Assembly (NCBI GenBank): GCA_023634235.1
Contig: JAMKCF010000058.1
Span: 248,001-312,000 of the forward strand
From: Pisaster brevispinus
Lineage: Eukaryota; Echinodermata; Asteroidea; Forcipulatida; Asteriidae
Direction of reading: 5' to 3'
Length of the DNA stretch: 64,000 nt
The translations under genes and the position numbers were made by a program. Positions 25,098-36,777 of the stretch are shown here, one piece after another. Under the pieces are notes generated by a model. It was given only the letters and a program-made list of their open reading frames with translations, was not told where the DNA came from and searched no databases. Every line of letters begins with the position of its first letter. Positions within the stretch are counted from its first letter, which is position 1.

Positions 25098-25511
25098 GGG
25101 TCACATCACCCCCAGGGCAACATCGAATCTGCACAATTTTAGTACCACTGTAAAGCCCGTTTCAAGGGCTCCCTCTCCCGTGAGTTTGGGGTCGCTGACG
25201 ATTCTGTAGGCGAGGCGAGCGGCCTGGATGTTAGGCCCACCCCTTAGAGAAATAGGAAAACAAAAACCAGGGGTAATGGCCCAAAATAAAAGTGCGGTGA
25301 TTTTGGGAATAAGTCCCGATCTAGGAGGGCTAGAGAGATGATTTTTTTTACCTGACTCTGCCTTAGGTATCCCTGCATCCGAAAATTAGACTTTTACGGC
25401 CGTTGCGGGCAGGCTTCACACCGGAAAAGACCAGCAAGCGGGGACACTCCGAAAGCCCCCCAAAACATCAACTTCATTTTGCTGTAAAAAGACACAAATA
25501 CAAAATAAGGA
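25098..25511. repeat. Reference type B monomer (414 bp, no poly(A) tract)
   Basis: Typical B copy. Diagnostic states: left flank ggcccaccccttagagaaat then aggaaaacaaaaacc; direct continuation into aggggtaatggccc without the agaagcaaggtcgtgccggc block; gattttgggaataagtcccg; gagagatga followed by T7-T8 and acctgac; gaaagccccccaaaac; and usually catcaacttgatttt (here cttcatttt). Most B copies are exactly 413 bp, so B is far more length-stable than A. The rest of the unit is near-identical to A, so A and B are subfamilies of one satellite. Which is ancestral cannot be decided here. Confidence 0.93.
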
Positions 25512-27230
25512 GGGTCACATCACCCCCAGGGCAATATCGAATCTGCACAATTTTAGTACCACTGTAAAGCCCGTTTAAAGGGCTCCCTCTCCCGTGAGTT
25601 TGGGGTTGCTGACGATTCTGTAGGCGAGGCGAGCGGCCTGGATGTTAGGCCTACCCCTAAGAAAAATTGAAAACAAACCAAAAAAAAAAAAAAAAACAGA
25701 AGCAAGGTCGTGCCGGCAGGGGTCATGGCCCAAAATAAAAGTGCGGTGAATTTGGGAATAACTCCCGATCTAGGAGGGCTAGAGGGATGATTTTTTGGCC
25801 TGACTCTGCCTTAGGTATCCCTGCATCCGAAAATTAGACTTTTACGGCCGTTGCGGGCAGGCTTCACACCGGAAAAGACCAGCAAGCGGGGACACTCCGA
25901 AAGCCCCGCAAAACATCAACGTGATTTTGCTGTAAAAAGAAACAAATACAAAATAAGGAGGGTCACATCACCCCCAGGGCAAAATCGAATCTGCACAATT
26001 TTAGTACCACTGTAAAGCCCGTTTTAAGGGCTCCCTCTCCCGTGAGTTTGGGGTTGCTGACGATTCTGTAGGCGAGGCGAGCGGCCTGGATGTTAGGCCC
26101 ACCCCTTAGAGAAATAGGAAAACAAAAACCAGGGGTAATGGCCCAAAATAAAAGTGCGGTGCTTTTGGGAATAAGTCCCGATCTAGGAGGGCTAGAGGGA
26201 TGATTTTTTGGCCTGACTCTGCCTTAGGTATCCCTGCATCCGAAAATTAGACTTTTACGGCCGTTGCGGGCAGGCTTCACACCGGAAAAGACCAGCAAGC
26301 GGGGACACTCCGAAAGCCCCGCAAAACATCAACGTGATTTTGCTGTAAAAAGACACAAATACAAAATAAGGAGGGTCACATCACCCCCAGGGCAATATCG
26401 AATCTGCACAATTTTAGTACCACTGTAAAGCCCGTTTCAAGGGCTCCCTCTCCCGTGAGTTTGGGGTCGCTGACGATTCTGTAGGCGAGGCGAGCGGCCT
26501 GGATGTTAGGCCTACCCCTAAGAAAAATTGAAAAAAAAAAAAAAAAAAAAAAACCCAGAAGCAAGGTCGTGCCGGCAGGGGTCATGGCCCAAAATAAAAG
26601 TGCGGTGAATTTGGGAATAACTCCCGATCTAGGAGGGCTAGAGGGATGATTTTTTGGCCTGACTCTGCCTTAGGTATCCCTGCATCCGAAAATTAGACTT
26701 TTACGGCCGTTGCGGGCAGGCTTCACACCGGAAAAGACCAGCAAGCGGGGACACTCCGAAAGCCCCGCAAAACATCAACGTGATTTTGCTGTAAAAAGAC
26801 ACAAATACAAAATAAGGAGGGTCACATCACCCCAGGGCAATATCGAATCTGCACAATTTTAGTACCACTGTAAAGCCCGTTTCAAGGGCTCCCTCTCCCG
26901 TGAGTTTGGGGTTGCTGACGATTCTGTAGGCGAGGCGAGCGGCCTGGATGTTAGGCCCACCCCTTAGAGAAATAGGAAAACAAAAACCAGGGGTAATGGC
27001 CCAAAATAAAAGTGCGGTGTTTTTGGGAATAAGTCCCGATCTAGGAGGGCTAGAGAGATGATTTTTTTACCTGACTCTGCCTTAGGTATCCCTGCATCCG
27101 AAAATTAGACTTTTACGGCCGTTGCGGGCAGGCTTCACACCGGAAAAGACCAGCAAGCGGGGACACTCCGAAAGCCCCCCAAAACATCAACTTGATTTTG
27201 CTGTAAAAAGACACAAATACAAAATAAGGA

Positions 27231-27679
27231 GGGTCACATCACCCCCAGGGCAATATCGAATCTGCACAATTTTAGTACCACTGTAAAGCCCGTTTCAAGG
27301 GCTCCCTCTCCCGTGAGTTTGGGGTCGCTGACGATTCTGTAGGCGAGGCGAGCGGCCTGGATGTTAGGCCCACCCCATAGAGAAATAGGAAAAAAAAAAA
27401 GAAAAAAAAAAAAACCCAGAAGCAAGGTCGTGCCGGCAGGGGTCATGGCCCAAAATAAAAGTGCGGTGAATTTGGGAATAACTCCCGATCTAGGAGGGCT
27501 AGAGGGATGATTTTTTGGCCTGACTCTGCCTTAGGTATCCCTGCATCCGAAAATTAGACTTTTACGGCCGTTGCGGGCAGACTTCACACCGGAAAAGACC
27601 AGCAAGCGGGGACACTCCGAAAGCCCCCCAAAACATTAACTTGATTTTGCTGTAAAAAGACACAAATACAAAATAAGGA
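27231..27679. repeat. B/A hybrid monomer (also at 30,938-31,386)
   Basis: The left flank is B-like (cccaccccatagagaaatagg, with a T to A change), followed by a long A run with one G and then the A-type right side cccagaagcaagg. It is an independent B/A recombinant from the one at 10413, because the tract and the catag variant differ. The second copy at 30,938 was produced by the 3,708-bp duplication. Confidence 0.85.
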
Positions 27680-28355
27680 GGGTCACATCACCCCCAGGGC
27701 AATATTGAATCTGCACAATTTTAGTACCACTGTAAAGCCCGTTTCAAGGGCTCCCTCTCCCGTGAGTTTGGGGTTGCTGACGATTCTGTAGGCGAGGCGA
27801 GCGGCCTGGATGTTAGGCCTACCCCTAAGAAAAATTGAAAAAAAAAAAAAAAAAAAAAAAAAAACAGAAGCAAGGTCGTGCCGGCAGGGGTCATGGCCCA
27901 AAATAAAAGTGCGGTGAATTTGGGAATAACTCCCGATCTAGGAGGGCTAGAGGGATGATTTTTTGGCCTGACTCTGCCTTAGGTATCCCTGCATCCGAAA
28001 GCCCGTTTCAAGGGCTCCCTCTCCCGTGAGTTTGGGGTCGCTGACGATTCTGTAGGCGAGGCGAGCGGCCTGGATGTTAGGCCCACCCCTTAGAGAAATA
28101 GGAAAACAAAAACCAGGGGTAATGGCCCAAAATAAAAGTGCGGTGATTTTGGGAATAAGTCCCGATCTAGGAGGGCTAGAGAGATGATTTTTTTACCTGA
28201 CTCTGCCTTAGGTATCCCTGCATCCGAAAATTAGACTTTTACGGCCGTTGCGGGCAGGCTTTACACCGGAAAAGACCAGCAAGCGGGGACACTCCGAAAG
28301 CCCCCAAAACATCAACTTGATTTTGCTGTAAAAAGACACAAATACAAAATAAGGA
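27680..28355. repeat. Composite 676-bp unit with deletion junction at 28,000
   Basis: An A unit runs to ctgcatccgaaa, ending at 28,000, and continues directly with gcccgtttcaagggc of a B unit. The end of one monomer and the first 80 bases or so of the next are missing. The two parent sequences, tccgaaaattag and ctgtaaagcccg, share aaa at the breakpoint, a 3-base microhomology. The downstream half is a normal B unit. Confidence 0.92.
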
Positions 28356-31300
28356 GGGTCACATCACCCCCAGGGCAATTTCGAATCTGCACAATTTTAG
28401 TACCACTGTAAAGCCCGTTTCAAGGGCTCCCTCTCCCGTGAGATTGGGGTCGCTGACGATTCTGTAGGCGAGTCGAGCGGCCTGGATGTTAGGCCTACCC
28501 CTAAGAAAAATTGAAAAAAAAAAAAAAAAAAAAAAAAAAACCCAGAAGCAAGGTCGTGCCGGCAGGGGTCATGGCCCAAAATAAAAGTGCGGTGAATTTG
28601 GGAATAACTCCCGATCTAGGAGGGCTAGAGGGATGATTTTTTGGCCTGACTCTGCCTTAGGTATCCCTGCATCCGAAAATTAGACTTTTACGGCCGTTGC
28701 GGGCAGGCTTCACACCGGAAAAGACCAGCAAGCGGGGACACTCCGAAAGCCCCGCAAAACATCAACGTGATTTTGCTGTAAAAAGACACAAATACAAAAT
28801 AAGGAGGGTCACATCACCCCCAGGGCAACATCGAATCTGCACAATTTTAGTACCACTGTAAAGCCCGTTTCAAGGGATCCCTCTCCCGTGAGTTTGGGGT
28901 CGCTGACGATTCTGTAGGCGAGGCGAGCGGCCTGGATGTTAGGCCCACCCCTTAGAGAAATAGGAAAACAAAAACCAGGGGTAATGGCCCAAAATAAAAG
29001 TGCGGTGATTTTGGGAATAAGTCCCGATCTAGGAGGGCTAGAGAGATGATTTTTTTTACCTGACTCTGCCTTAGGTATCCCTGCATCCGAAAATTAGACT
29101 TTTACGGCCGTTGCGGGCAGGCTTCACACCGGAAAAGACCAGCAAGCGGGGACACTCCGAAAGCCCCCCAAAACATCAACTTCATTTTGCTGTAAAAAGA
29201 CACAAATACAAAATAAGGAGGGTCACATCACCCCCAGGGCAATATCGAATCTGCACAATTTTAGTACCACTGTAAAGCCCGTTTAAAGGGCTCCCTCTCC
29301 CGTGAGTTTGGGGTTGCTGACGATTCTGTAGGCGAGGCGAGCGGCCTGGATGTTAGGCCTACCCCTAAGAAAAATTGAAAACAAACCAAAAAAAAAAAAA
29401 AAAACAGAAGCAAGGTCGTGCCGGCAGGGGTCATGGCCCAAAATAAAAGTGCGGTGAATTTGGGAATAACTCCCGATCTAGGAGGGCTAGAGGGATGATT
29501 TTTTGGCCTGACTCTGCCTTAGGTATCCCTGCATCCGAAAATTAGACTTTTACGGCCGTTGCGGGCAGGCTTCACACCGGAAAAGACCAGCAAGCGGGGA
29601 CACTCCGAAAGCCCCGCAAAACATCAACGTGATTTTGCTGTAAAAAGAAACAAATACAAAATAAGGAGGGTCACATCACCCCCAGGGCAAAATCGAATCT
29701 GCACAATTTTAGTACCACTGTAAAGCCCGTTTTAAGGGCTCCCTCTCCCGTGAGTTTGGGGTTGCTGACGATTCTGTAGGCGAGGCGAGCGGCCTGGATG
29801 TTAGGCCCACCCCTTAGAGAAATAGGAAAACAAAAACCAGGGGTAATGGCCCAAAATAAAAGTGCGGTGCTTTTGGGAATAAGTCCCGATCTAGGAGGGC
29901 TAGAGGGATGATTTTTTGGCCTGACTCTGCCTTAGGTATCCCTGCATCCGAAAATTAGACTTTTACGGCCGTTGCGGGCAGGCTTCACACCGGAAAAGAC
30001 CAGCAAGCGGGGACACTCCGAAAGCCCCGCAAAACATCAACGTGATTTTGCTGTAAAAAGACACAAATACAAAATAAGGAGGGTCACATCACCCCCAGGG
30101 CAATATCGAATCTGCACAATTTTAGTACCACTGTAAAGCCCGTTTCAAGGGCTCCCTCTCCCGTGAGTTTGGGGTCGCTGACGATTCTGTAGGCGAGGCG
30201 AGCGGCCTGGATGTTAGGCCTACCCCTAAGAAAAATTGAAAAAAAAAAAAAAAAAAAAAACCCAGAAGCAAGGTCGTGCCGGCAGGGGTCATGGCCCAAA
30301 ATAAAAGTGCGGTGAATTTGGGAATAACTCCCGATCTAGGAGGGCTAGAGGGATGATTTTTTGGCCTGACTCTGCCTTAGGTATCCCTGCATCCGAAAAT
30401 TAGACTTTTACGGCCGTTGCGGGCAGGCTTCACACCGGAAAAGACCAGCAAGCGGGGACACTCCGAAAGCCCCGCAAAACATCAACGTGATTTTGCTGTA
30501 AAAAGACACAAATACAAAATAAGGAGGGTCACATCACCCCAGGGCAATATCGAATCTGCACAATTTTAGTACCACTGTAAAGCCCGTTTCAAGGGCTCCC
30601 TCTCCCGTGAGTTTGGGGTTGCTGACGATTCTGTAGGCGAGGCGAGCGGCCTGGATGTTAGGCCCACCCCTTAGAGAAATAGGAAAACAAAAACCAGGGG
30701 TAATGGCCCAAAATAAAAGTGCGGTGTTTTTGGGAATAAGTCCCGATCTAGGAGGGCTAGAGAGATGATTTTTTTACCTGACTCTGCCTTAGGTATCCCT
30801 GCATCCGAAAATTAGACTTTTACGGCCGTTGCGGGCAGGCTTCACACCGGAAAAGACCAGCAAGCGGGGACACTCCGAAAGCCCCCCAAAACATCAACTT
30901 GATTTTGCTGTAAAAAGACACAAATACAAAATAAGGAGGGTCACATCACCCCCAGGGCAATATCGAATCTGCACAATTTTAGTACCACTGTAAAGCCCGT
31001 TTCAAGGGCTCCCTCTCCCGTGAGTTTGGGGTCGCTGACGATTCTGTAGGCGAGGCGAGCGGCCTGGATGTTAGGCCCACCCCATAGAGAAATAGGAAAA
31101 AAAAAAAGAAAAAAAAAAAAACCCAGAAGCAAGGTCGTGCCGGCAGGGGTCATGGCCCAAAATAAAAGTGCGGTGAATTTGGGAATAACTCCCGATCTAG
31201 GAGGGCTAGAGGGATGATTTTTTGGCCTGACTCTGCCTTAGGTATCCCTGCATCCGAAAATTAGACTTTTACGGCCGTTGCGGGCAGACTTCACACCGGA

Positions 31301-31386
31301 AAAGACCAGCAAGCGGGGACACTCCGAAAGCCCCCCAAAACATTAACTTGATTTTGCTGTAAAAAGACACAAATACAAAATAAGGA

Positions 31387-32063
31387 GGGTCACATCACCC
31401 CCAGGGCAATATTGAATCTGCACAATTTTAGTACCACTGTAAAGCCCGTTTCAAGGGCTCCCTCTCCCGTGAGTTTGGGGTTGCTGACGATTCTGTAGGC
31501 GAGGCGAGCGGCCTGGATGTTAGGCCTACCCCTAAGAAAAATTGAAAAAAAAAAAAAAAAAAAAAAAAAAAACAGAAGCAAGGTCGTGCCGGCAGGGGTC
31601 ATGGCCCAAAATAAAAGTGCGGTGAATTTGGGAATAACTCCCGATCTAGGAGGGCTAGAGGGATGATTTTTTGGCCTGACTCTGCCTTAGGTATCCCTGC
31701 ATCCGAAAGCCCGTTTCAAGGGCTCCCTCTCCCGTGAGTTTGGGGTCGCTGACGATTCTGTAGGCGAGGCGAGCGGCCTGGATGTTAGGCCCACCCCTTA
31801 GAGAAATAGGAAAACAAAAACCAGGGGTAATGGCCCAAAATAAAAGTGCGGTGATTTTGGGAATAAGTCCCGATCTAGGAGGGCTAGAGAGATGATTTTT
31901 TTACCTGACTCTGCCTTAGGTATCCCTGCATCCGAAAATTAGACTTTTACGGCCGTTGCGGGCAGGCTTTACACCGGAAAAGACCAGCAAGCGGGGACAC
32001 TCCGAAAGCCCCCAAAACATCAACTTGATTTTGCTGTAAAAAGACACAAATACAAAATAAGGA
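31387..32063. repeat. Composite 677-bp unit, copied deletion junction at 31,708
   Basis: It has the same atccgaaagcccg junction as at 28,000, offset exactly 3,708 bp. The deletion therefore happened once and was then copied when the 3.7-kb unit duplicated. Confidence 0.92.
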
Positions 32064-32917
32064 GGGTCACATCACCCCCAGGGCAATTTCGAATCTGCAC
32101 AATTTTAGTACCACTGTAAAGCCCGTTTCAAGGGCTCCCTCTCCCGTGAGATTGGGGTCGCTGACGATTCTGTAGGCGAGTCGAGCGGCCTGGATGTTAG
32201 GCCTACCCCTAAGAAAAATTGAAAAAAAAAAAAAAAAAAAAAAAAAAACCCAGAAGCAAGGTCGTGCCGGCAGGGGTCATGGCCCAAAATAAAAGTGCGG
32301 TGAATTTGGGAATAACTCCTGATCTAGGAGGGCTAGAGGGATGATTTTTTGGCCTGACTTGTCGTGCCGGCAATTTTAGTACCACTGTAAAGCCCGTTTC
32401 AAGGGCTCCCTCTCCCGTGAGTTTGGGGTTGCTGACGATTCTGTAGGCGAGGCGAGCGGCCTGGATGTTAGGCCTACCCCTAAGAAAAATTGGAAAAAAA
32501 AAAAAAAAAAAAAAAAAAACAGAAGCAAGGTCGTGCCGGCAATTTTAGTACCACTGTAAAGCCCGTTTCAAGGGCTCCCTCTCCCGAGAGTTTGGGGTCG
32601 CTGACGATTCTGTAGGCGAGGCGAGCGGCCTGGATGTTAGGCCTACCCCTTAGAGAAATAGGAAAACAAAAACCAGGGGTAATGGCCCAAAATAAAAGTG
32701 CGGTGATTTTGGGAATAAGTCCCGATCTAGGAGGGCTAGAGAGATGATTGTTTTACCTGACTCTGCCTTAGGTATCCCTGCATCCGAAAATTAGACTTTT
32801 ACGGCCGTTGCGGGCAGGCTTCACACCGAGAAAAGACCAGCAAGCGGGGACACTCCGAAAGCCCCCCAAAACATCAACTTGATTTTGCTGTAAAAAGACA
32901 CAAATACAAAATAAGGA
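32064..32917. repeat. Rearranged patch: truncated A, 169-bp mini-unit, B
   Basis: An A unit starts at 32,064 and stops in ggcctgact at 32,359. After a stray t, an 11-base scrap gtcgtgccggc (32,361-32,371) is joined to aattttagtacc of another unit. That unit runs through its A-tract to gtcgtgccggc near 32,530-32,540 and is again joined to aattttagtacc; the rest is a B unit ending at 32,917. The two identical ccggcaatttt junctions lie 169 bp apart, so the piece between them behaves as a shortened monomer containing only the A-box-like region, the CpG-rich core and the poly(A) tract. The parents ccggcaggg and gcacaattt share ca at the junction. Confidence 0.88.
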
Positions 32918-35900
32918 GGGTCACATCACCCCAGGGCAATATCGAATCTGCACAATTTTAGTACCACTGTAAAGCCCGTTTCAAGGGCTCCCTCTCCCGT
33001 GAGTTTGGGGTCGCTGACGATTCTGTAGGCGAGGCGAGCGGCCTGGATGTTAGGCCTTCCCCTAAGAAAAATTGAAAAAAAAACAAAAAAAAAAACCCAG
33101 AAGCAAGGTCGTGCCGGCAGGGGTCATGGCCCAAAATAAAAGTGCGGTGAATTTGGGAATAACTCCCGATCTAGGAGGGCTAGAGGGATGATTTTTTGGC
33201 CTGACTCTGCCTTAGGTATCCCTGCATCCGAAAATTAGACTTTTACGGCCGTTGCGGGCAGGCTTCACACCGGAAAAGACCAGCAAGCGGGGACACTCCG
33301 AAAGCCCCGCAAAACATCAACGTGATTTTGCTGTAAAAAGACACAAATACAAAATAAGGAGGGTCACATCACCCCCAGGGCAATATTGAATCTGCACAAT
33401 TTTAGTACCACTGTAAAGCCCGTTTCAAGGGCTCCCTCTCCCGTGAGTTTGGGGTCGCTGACGATTCTGTAGGCGAGGCGAGCGGCCTGGATGTTAGGCC
33501 CACCCCTTAGAGAAATAGGAAAACAAAAACCAGGGGTAATGGCCCAAAATAAAAGTGCGGTGATTTTGGGAATAAGTCCCGATCTAGGAGGGCTAGAGAG
33601 ATGATTTTTTTACCTGACTCTGCCTTAGGTATCCCTGCATCCGAAAATTAGACTTTTACGGCCGTTGCGGGCATGCTTCACACCGGAAAAGACCAGCAAG
33701 CGGGGACACTCCGAAAGCCCCCCAAAACATCAACTTGATTTTGCTGTAAAAAGACACAAATACAAAATAAGGAGGGTCACATCACCCCCAGGGCAATATC
33801 GAATCTGCACAATTTTAGTACCACTGTAAAGCCCGTTTCAAGGACTCCCTCTCCCGTGAGTTTGGGGTCGCTGACGATTCTGTAGGCAAGGCGAGCGGCC
33901 TGGATGTAAGGCCTACCCCTAAGAAAAAATTGAAAAAAAAAAAAAAAAAACCCAGAAGCAAGGTCGTGCCGGCAGGGGTCATGGCCGAAAATAAAAGTGC
34001 GGTGAATTTGAGAATAACTCCCGATCTAAGAGGGCTAGAGGGATGATTTTTTGGCCTGACTCTGCCTTAGGTATCCCTGCATCCGAAAATTAGACTTTTA
34101 CGGCCGTTGCGGGCAGGCTTCACACCTGAAAAGACCAGCAAGCGGGGACACTCCGAAAGCCCCGCAAAACATCAACGTGATTTTGCTGTTAAAAGACACA
34201 AATACAAAATAAGGAGGGTCACATCGCCCCCAGGGCAATATCGAATCTGCACAATTTTAATACCACTGTAAAGCCCGTTTCAAGGGCTCCCTTTCCCGTG
34301 AGTTTGGGGTCGCTGACGATTCTGTAGGCGAGGCGAGCGGCCTGGATGTTAGGCCCACCCCTTAGAGAAATAGGAAAACAAAAACAAGGGGTAATGGCCC
34401 AAAATAAAAGTGCGGTGATTTTGGGAATAAGTCCCGATCTAGGAGGGCTAGAGAGATGATTTTTTTACCTGACTCTGCCTTAGGTATCCCTGCATCCAAA
34501 AATTAGACTTTTACGGCCGTTGCGGGCAGGCTTCACACCGGAAAAGACCAGCAAGCGGGGACACTCCGAAAGCCCCCCAAAACATCAACTTGATTTTGCT
34601 GTAAAAAGACACAAATACAAAATAAGGAGGGTCACATCACCCCCAGGGCAATATCGAATCTGCACAATTTTAGTACCACTGTAAAGCCCGTTTCAAGGGC
34701 TCCCTCTCCCGTGAGTTCGGGGTTGCTGACGATTCTGTAGGCGAGGCGAGCGGCCTGGATGTAAAGGCCTACCCCTAAGAAAAATTGAAAAAAAAAAAAA
34801 AAAAAAAAAACCCAGAAGCAAGGTCGTGCCGGCAGGGGTCATGGCCCAAAATAAAAGTGCGGTGAATTTGGGAATAACTCCCGATCTAGGAGGGCTAGAG
34901 GGATGATTTTTTGGCCTGACTCTGCCTTAGGTATCCCTGCATCCGAAAATTAGACTTTTACGGCCGTTGCGGGCAGGCTTCACACCGGAAAAGACCAGCA
35001 AGCGGGGACACTCCGAAAGCCCCGCAAAACATCAACGTGATTTTGCTGTAAAAAGACACAAATACAAAATAAGGAGTGTCACATCACCCCAGGGCAATAT
35101 CGAATCTGCACAATTTTAGTACCACTGTAAAGCCCGTTTCAAGGGCTCCCTCTCCCGTGAGTTTGGGGTCGCTGACGATTCTGTAGGCGAGGCGAGCGGC
35201 CTGGATGTTAGGCCTACCCCTAAGAAAAATTGAAAAAAAAAAAAAAAAAAAAAACCCAGAAGCAAGGTCGTGCCGGCAGGGGTCATGGCCCAAAATAAAA
35301 GTGCGGTGAATTTGAGAATAACTCCCGATCTAGGAGGGCTAGAGGGATGATTTTTTGGCCTGACTCTGCCTTAGGTATCCCTGCATCCGAAAATTAGACT
35401 TTTACGGCCGTTGCGGGCAGGCTTCCCACCGGAAAAGACCAGCAAGCGGGGACACTCCGAAAGCCCCGCAAAACATCAACGTGATTTTGCTGTAAAAAGA
35501 CACAAATACAAAATAAGGAGGGTCACATCACCCCCAGGGCAATATCGAATATGCACAATTTTAGTACCACTGTAAAGCCCGTTTCAAGGGCTCCCTCTCC
35601 CGTGAGTTTGGGGTTGCTGACGATTCTGTAGGCGAGGCGAGTGGCCTGGATGTTAGGCCCACCCCTTAGAGAAATAGGAAAACAAAAACCAGGGGTAATG
35701 GCCCAAAATAAAAGTGCGGTGATTTTGGGAATAAGTCCCGATCTAGGAGGGCTAGAGAGATGATTTTTTACCTGACTCTGCCTTAGGTATCCCTGCATCC
35801 GAAAATTAGACTTTTACGGCCGTTGCGGGCAGGCTTCACACCGAAAAAGACCAGCAAGCGGGGACACTCCGAAAGCCCCCCAAAACACCAACTTGATTTT

Positions 35901-36777
35901 GCTGTAAAAAGACACAAATACAAAATAATACCCCCAGGGCAATATCGAATCTGCACAATTTTAGTACCACTGTAAAGCCCGTTTTAAGGGCTCCCTCTCC
36001 TGTGAGTCGGGGTCGCTGACGATTCTGTAGGCAAGGCGAGCGGCCTGGATGTTAGGCCTACCCCTAAGAAAAATTGAAAAAAAAAAAAAAAAAAAAAAAA
36101 AAACAGAAGCAAGGTCGTGCCGGCATGGGTCATGGCCCAAAATAAAAGTGCGGTGAATTTGGGAATAACTCCCGATCTAGGAGGGCTAGAGGGATGATTT
36201 TTTGGCCTGACTCTGCCTTAGGTATCCCTGCATCCGAAAATTAGACTTTTACGGCCGTTGCGGGCAGGCTTCACACCGAAAAAGACCAGCAAGCGGGGAC
36301 ACTCCGAAAGCCCCCCAAAACACCAACTTGATTTTGCTGTAAAAAGACACAAATACAAAATAAGGAGGGTCACATCACCCCCAGGGCAATATCGAATCTG
36401 CACAATTTTAGTACCACTGTAAAGCCCGTTTTAAGGGCTCCCTCTCCTGTGAGTCGGGGTCGCTGACGATTCTGTAGGCGAGGCGAGCGGCCTGGATGTT
36501 AGGCCCACCCCTTAGAGAAATAGGAAAACAAAAACCAGGGGTAATGGCCCAAAATAAAAGTGCGGTGATTTTGGGAATAAGTCCCGATCTAGGAGGGCTA
36601 GAGAGATGATTTTTTACCTGACTCTGCCTTAGGTATCCCTGCATCCGAAAATTAGACTTTTACGGCCGTTGCGGGCAGGCTTCACACCGAAAAAGACCAG
36701 CAAGCGGGGACACTCCGAAAGCCCCCCAAAACACCAACTTGATTTTGCTGTAAAAAGACACAAATACAAAATAAGGA
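32918..36777. repeat. Array segment, first copy of the interleaved duplication
   Basis: Unit starts: 32918 A, 33361 B, 33774 A, 34216 B, 34629 A, 35076 A (phase marker changed to gtgtcac), 35520 B, an A unit from about 35,931 lacking its phase marker, and 36367 B. The join near 35,930 reads caaaataatacccccagg: the usual ggagggtcacatca is gone, net loss 12 bases. Units around 35,841, 36,276 and 36,686 share ccgaaaaagacc and acaccaacttg, and 36,000 and 36,447 share tgtgagtcgggg. Confidence 0.85.

Larger units (their letters stand above)
24830..32250. repeat. Higher-order repeat, 3,708 bp x 2
   Basis: Unit starts 25098 B, 25512 A, 25960 B, 26373 A, 26819 B, 27231 hybrid, 27680 composite, 28356 A recur at 28806, 29220, 29668, 30081, 30526, 30938, 31387, 32064, offset 3,707-3,708 bp. 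Shared private variants: gggcaacatcg, acttcattttgc, aaacaaaccaaaa, aaagaaacaaatac, gcaaaatcgaatc, gtgcttttggg, a lost C in the ccccc run (26,830 and 30,537), gtgtttttggg, ccccatagag, gcagacttc, caatttcgaatc, gagattgggg and gagtcgagcgg. Differences are very few, such as agggatccc near 28,874. The ends fall in consensus sequence, so they are approximate. Confidence 0.92.

Noticed and set aside
35915..35945. Insertion of foreign DNA at the caaaataataccccc join
   Set aside because: It is only a net 12-base loss of the usual ggagggtcacatca with two bases of replacement; both sides are ordinary satellite.
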